NCBI RefSeq assembly: GCF_002287175.1
Contig: NZ_LMVM01000023.1
Location: forward strand, 310,001 to 374,000
Origin: Methanobacterium bryantii
GTDB lineage: Archaea; Methanobacteriota; Methanobacteria; Methanobacteriales; Methanobacteriaceae
Length of the DNA: 64,000 bases
Reading direction: 5' to 3'
The number at the start of each line of letters is the position of its first letter. Within the stretch, counting starts at the first letter, position 1. The notes beneath the pieces were generated by a model. The model searched no databases and was not told the origin of the DNA. It was given only the letters and a program-made list of their open reading frames with translations. A program made the position numbers and the translations under genes. This document shows, piece by piece, positions 60,428 through 64,000 of this stretch.

Positions 60428-60988
60428 CTATTTTGAGATTCCATCCCATAAAAGTTCAAAAGCCATGTCTAAATTTTTTCCATTTAATTTCTCAGGATAT
60501 TTTTCAAAATGAGTTACCACCGTAACTATATTACCCCAAAAATAATCCATTACCATTTCAAAAGATATTTCCTTTATTTTTTGTTTTCTAATGCCGTTTT
60601 TATAAATTCTGAGCATACTTTCAGCATGCAATTCAACCTGTTCTTTAGTAAGTGAAGTTATATAAGGAGAACAGTGGAAAGTAAGTATAAATTGAAATTT
60701 ATAAGGATCATCAACACCAAAACGCACAAATTTAAGCCATAATTCTTTAATATTTTCTTTAAATGTTTTTTTATCGTCGTAATGTTCGCTGACTTCACAC
60801 AACATGCTTTCTTTGGTATATAAATATAGACGATTTATAAGTTCTTCTTTAGTTTTAAAATAGTGGAATAGAGTCCCTGTAGCAACACCTGCTGTTTTTG
60901 CAATCTCCGCAGTGGAAGTTCCATGAAATCCCCTTTCAACAAAAAGTTTTAGGGATGCATCCAGTATTTTCTGTTCTTTTTCTTTCAA
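60428..60988 (-). CDS. TetR/AcrR family transcriptional regulator
   Basis: About 186 residues. Helix-turn-helix in FHGTSTAEIAKTAGVATGTLFHYFKTKEEL (in parts: TAEIAKTAGVATGTLF), followed by the all-helical ligand domain typical of the family. I choose the TTG at 60988 because GGTG is five bases upstream; the TTG at 61003 lacks a site. It is likely to repress itself and the aldo-keto reductase gene, which share an operator-like sequence. Ligand unknown. Confidence 0.88.
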   Translation of the reverse strand: MKEKEQKILDASLKLFVERGFHGTSTAEIAKTAGVATGTLFHYFKTKEELINRLYLYTKESMLCEVSEHYDDKKTFKENIKELWLKFVRFGVDDPYKFQFILTFHCSPYITSLTKEQVELHAESMLRIYKNGIRKQKIKEISFEMVMDYFWGNIVTVVTHFEKYPEKLNGKNLDMAFELLWDGISK

Positions 60989-61423
60989 AGTAACACCCTG
61001 CAAATTAATCTATTTATAGACTGATTAGTCAATTTACTATTTAAAAGTTGTGATCTGCAAGTTTGTATAAAATCATAAATAAATTTATAAAAAATAAAAT
61101 GTCTAATCACACTTAAATTTGTTGAATACATTTGATTATGGGTACTATCTTATAACAAGTTTGAATTAAGTCCCCAATTCATTAATTTTTTATCTAAAAT
61201 GAGAGTTTTTATTGGTTAGATTTGGTAATGATTTGGGCATATCTATTTAATAGATTATAAATAATAAAAGATATATATTAACTATGAAAAATTTTCATTT
61301 TAGCGGCCAAAAATCAGGATATAAAATGAGAAATTTTCAAGTTATAATCAATAACTAAATATATTTCAATATAATATATTAAAATTCATTCAAATTATTT
61401 AAACAAATAATTAGGAGGAAAAA
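60989..61423. other. Intergenic region with TetR operator
   Basis: About 430 bases, divergent regulator and NYN genes. Holds the operator candidate 61018-61031; a TATA-like AGATATATATTAAC near 61268 fits the NYN gene. Otherwise AT-rich with no gene. Confidence 0.5.
61018..61031. promoter_or_regulatory. TetR operator candidate before the TetR gene
   Basis: AGACTGATTAGTCA: arms GACT / AGTC about a central GATT, 30 bases upstream of the TetR start codon. See the matching site before the aldo-keto reductase gene. Confidence 0.55.
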
Positions 61424-61918
61424 ATGCGCAATCTAGAAAAATTAAGTTCATTTAAACAGTATATTCCATTAACTAGAAAATCCAATGAACGAAATATTGG
61501 ACTGCTGGTAGATGGACCAAATATGCTCAGAAATGAATTCCATCTGGATCTAGAAATGATAAAAGAGATAGTATCAGAAAACGGTACAATAAAGGTTGCA
61601 AAGGTTCTTATGAACCAGTATGCTTCAGATAAGCTTATAGAAGCTGTAGTAAATCAAGGTTTTACTCCCATAATAGTAGCAGGAGATGTAGATGTTCAAC
61701 TTGCGGTAGAAGCTTTCGAACTTGTTTATAATCCTAATATTGATGTTATTGCTCTTATGACTCGTAATGCAGACTTTTTACCATTAATAAACATCGCTAA
61801 AGAAAATGGGAAAGAAACTATGGTAATTGGAGCCGAACCTGGTTTCAGTGTAGCCTTAAAAAATTCAGCAGATAGTGCAATAGTCTTGAATACCCAACCA
61901 ACTCCTGAAACTGCCTAA
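61424..61918 (+). CDS. NYN domain (LabA/TIGR00288-type) protein
   Basis: 164 residues. NYN (PIN-like) nuclease fold: Asp in LLVDGPNM, Asp residues in GDVDVQLAVEAF and ALMTRNADFLPLI; all expected metal ligands present. TIGR00288-type archaeal proteins are presumed RNA nucleases. GGAGGAAAAA then ATG. Solitary. Confidence 0.85.
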   Translation: MRNLEKLSSFKQYIPLTRKSNERNIGLLVDGPNMLRNEFHLDLEMIKEIVSENGTIKVAKVLMNQYASDKLIEAVVNQGFTPIIVAGDVDVQLAVEAFELVYNPNIDVIALMTRNADFLPLINIAKENGKETMVIGAEPGFSVALKNSADSAIVLNTQPTPETA

Positions 61919-62088
61919 AATTCACCTTTTATCATTTTACCTATTCACTGCAAAGTGAAATATTTTTATCTTTTTAAATAGGTAGATCCTGGAATTTATT
62001 CATAAAATCTTTTTTTAATTTTTAAATAAAATACATAATCCACTTTTCAATTTATGGAAAACCATTCCCCTAAATTCAGAGGACTAAT

Positions 62089-62640
62089 ATGATTTATCTA
62101 AAAGAAGCAGTACTGCAAAACAGAAAAAAAATTTACGACTGACTTTATTTTTCAGATTTTTCCTCTTTTTTAAATGAATTACAATCTTCTAGCCAAATTC
62201 CTTCACCCCCCGAATTTAAAGAAGATTATGAAGACTTCTTTTTTGAAAGTTCTAATCCAGAAAAAGGACAGGGATACATTATAATTATTAATGAAGATGA
62301 AGAAGAAGAAATAGGGTTTATATCTTATACCTCCTTTCATTTAATGAACGGAATTGCCGAACTGGATATATGGCTTAAATCACTTAATTATACAGGCAAA
62401 GGGTATGGAACATCTGCTTTAAAGAATTTAAGTGAGAAATTATTCAATGAAGGATTTCATACTTTGATTATAAGGCCTTGTGCAAAAAATATTCGAGCGG
62501 TAAATTCATATAAAAAAGCAGGATTTGTTGAATCTGTTTTTGAACCTGAAAAATATTATAAAAAAGAATATATCGACAAATATGCACCTGGAGATTGCAA
62601 AGATGGTGAAGATATATTTATGGTGTTAAAAAATATTTAA
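62089..62640 (+). pseudogene. GNAT acetyltransferase interrupted by in-frame TGA
   Basis: AGAGGA precedes ATG 62089. The frame stays open through 183 codons except one TGA at 62140-62142 (codon 18, after KKIYD). The rest reads as a full GNAT: EEEIGFISYTSFH, ELDIWL, GKGYGTSALKNL (acetyl-CoA loop), VNSYKKAGFV. A 98-residue remainder from ATG 62344 contains only the C-terminal half. The rest of the frame is not decayed, so the stop is recent, a sequence error, or read-through. Confidence 0.75.
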
Positions 62641-62743
62641 AATAATTTTGCCAATATTTTTAACAATAAAACTTTTAATTCAGTTTAATCTAATACTTAT
62701 TGACAGCAGTTTTGCGGAGCAATCCACCTGCTCAAAAATCAAG

Positions 62744-62828
<85 letters not shown>

Positions 62829-62898
62829 TGATTTCCTTTTAAAATGAAACTAAATATGTAATTATTCCATAATTTATATGGCTAATTTAAAGGAGTGC

Positions 62899-63150
62899 CT
62901 ACTTTTTTGGCATTTCCACTCCATATTTGGCTAAAGATCTTGCAATTGCATAAGTTGCTATGAGAGCTATGATAGTTACAATTACAGCATAGATAAAGAG
63001 TCCCATGAGCGCATTACCTGTGCCTATATATAAAAGGATCAAAGCTTGTATTGCCTGGTTCCATGCAAGAGCTGCAATTAAACCAAATGCTGCAGTGATC
63101 AAAGCAGCAAATGTTTGCAGAAATAATTTTTTTGAATCATCACTGTCCAT
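62899..63150 (-). CDS. DUF5654-type small membrane protein
   Basis: About 83 residues, two or three hydrophobic segments: FAALITAAFGLIAALAWNQAI with LGTG-like LYIGTGNAL then AVIVTIIALIATYAIARSL. The Ala-rich ALAWNQAI is the DUF5654 mark. Function unknown. ATG at 63150 preceded by GGGAGG; the ATG at 63165 lies inside that signal. Confidence 0.7.
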   Translation of the reverse strand: MDSDDSKKLFLQTFAALITAAFGLIAALAWNQAIQALILLYIGTGNALMGLFIYAVIVTIIALIATYAIARSLAKYGVEMPKK

Positions 63151-63344
63151 CCAATTACCTCCCATTTTTTTAGTAATAATAATTATATAACTAATATTAT
63201 TTATTTTTAATTGAGCTAAAAGAAGTCATTTATAAAAAAAAGGACATCATGAAAAGTACAGATAATTTACATCTAATATTGGAATTTAAGAGGATTGCTA
63301 ATTTTCGGCAGATTTATATTACTAAATAATCATAGAAAAATAAT

Positions 63345-63992
63345 ATGAATGCCATAATAACGATCCTGATAGTCATTTTAGTAATTTTTATTTTATGGCA
63401 GGTAATTATAAGGATTTTAAGACGGTATCTTGATTTTCCAGCCCCTGCATTTATCGGTAATTTTTTAGATAGTGATTTTAGAAGGAAAATGCAGTCTCCA
63501 GATAAAATAATTAGTAGAAGTGGAATAAAAGAAGGAATGAAAGCTCTAGAAGTTGGATGCGGCAGCGGCGCATTTACAACATTTGTGGCAAGAGCTGTAG
63601 GAGATAAAGGTGAAATATTTGCACTAGATATACAACCAAAGATGTTAAAACAGATAGAAACTAAACTAAAACGACCTGAAAATAAGGATATCAAAAATAT
63701 CCACCTAATTAATGGAGATGCACTCAATATGCCTTTTGAAGACAACACTTTTGATCTTATATACAGCATAACAGTTTTTCAAGAGCTGCCCGATAAAAAT
63801 AAAGCATTAAAAGAGATGAAAAGAGTTTTAAAACCTGATGGGATTCTCTCAATTACCGAATTTTTACCAGATCCAGATTATCCTCTTAAATCTACCACCG
63901 TTAAAATGGGCACGAGTGAAGGGTTTATTCTAAATGATGTTGAAGGAAGTTTCTGGAACTATACTGCAAGGTTCATAAAACCACATAATTAA
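63345..63992 (+). CDS. Membrane-anchored SAM-dependent methyltransferase
   Basis: 215 residues. N-terminal membrane helix (about 5-22) and class I methyltransferase fold: LEVGCGSGAFTT (SAM loop), LDIQPKML (acidic end of strand 2), INGDALNMPFEDNTFDLIYS, then LKPDGILSITEFLPD. Related proteins methylate quinones or small acceptors. TATA GATTTATATT about 30 bases upstream suggests a nearly leaderless message. Ends 9 bases before the window does. Confidence 0.87.
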   Translation: MNAIITILIVILVIFILWQVIIRILRRYLDFPAPAFIGNFLDSDFRRKMQSPDKIISRSGIKEGMKALEVGCGSGAFTTFVARAVGDKGEIFALDIQPKMLKQIETKLKRPENKDIKNIHLINGDALNMPFEDNTFDLIYSITVFQELPDKNKALKEMKRVLKPDGILSITEFLPDPDYPLKSTTVKMGTSEGFILNDVEGSFWNYTARFIKPHN

Positions 63993-64000
63993 TTCATTAG

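Noticed and set aside
62140..62142. TGA read as selenocysteine
   Set aside because: GNAT enzymes have no Sec or Cys at this place, the context favours Trp, and I found no stem-loop that resembles an archaeal SECIS in the downstream spacer.

Overview
The window is archaeal, and the gene content points to the Methanobacteriales, most likely the genus Methanobacterium. RNA polymerase B and A are each split into two genes (B''/B' and A'/A''), and they sit in the archaeal order with rpoH, L30e, NusA, S12, S7, EF-2, EF-1alpha and S10. Triosephosphate isomerase and phosphoglycerate kinase are archaeal forms. There is a TYW1-type wyosine enzyme and several small families common in this order (DUF5518-, DUF5654- and DUF1002-like). 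Translation signals are GGAGG or GGTGAT, with frequent GTG and TTG starts. The DNA is AT-rich with very AT-rich spacers, which fits a mesophile. I cannot name a species.

Layout. Positions 1-9500 are mixed accessory genes: small membrane and zinc-ribbon proteins, a cysteine-cluster protein, a large soluble PAS/GAF histidine kinase, a metallophosphoesterase, a secreted DUF1002 protein and the wyosine enzyme. Positions 9500-27360 are the conserved core: a secreted transglutaminase-like protein, tpiA and pgk, five tRNA genes (Thr, Pro, Tyr, Asp, Lys), the RNA polymerase / ribosomal protein / elongation factor cluster, and tRNA-Ser(TGA). Positions 27700-46000 are accessory: nitroreductase, TPR and membrane proteins, a three-gene cluster on the minus strand (acetoacetate decarboxylase-like, short-chain dehydrogenase, giant DUF362 protein), a second PAS kinase, an orphan HEPN protein, a lone response regulator and a small thioredoxin-like protein. 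Positions 46000-64000 hold tandem paralogous membrane proteins, an MFS transporter with a disrupted 5' end, regulator-enzyme pairs (HxlR with an FMN flavoprotein, TetR with an aldo-keto reductase), a third kinase with a PocR sensor domain, a NYN-domain protein, a GNAT gene interrupted by TGA, tRNA-Ser(CGA) and a membrane-anchored methyltransferase.

How the genes fit together. The core block is the transcription/translation engine read in one direction, with local hairpins between fusA, tuf and rps10 that could set the ratio of products. The accessory part is dominated by signal input (three membrane-less histidine kinases, one single-domain response regulator) and flavin- or NAD-linked redox enzymes under local one-component regulators. 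For several regulators I can see plausible operators: matched 14-bp sites for TetR, a perfect 14-bp palindrome before a 53-residue ribbon-helix-helix gene, and phased GTAAC repeats before the HxlR gene. I found no rRNA gene, CRISPR array, prophage or intact insertion sequence. Three genes look broken or recently damaged: the MFS transporter, a GNAT and a HEAT-like pseudogene.
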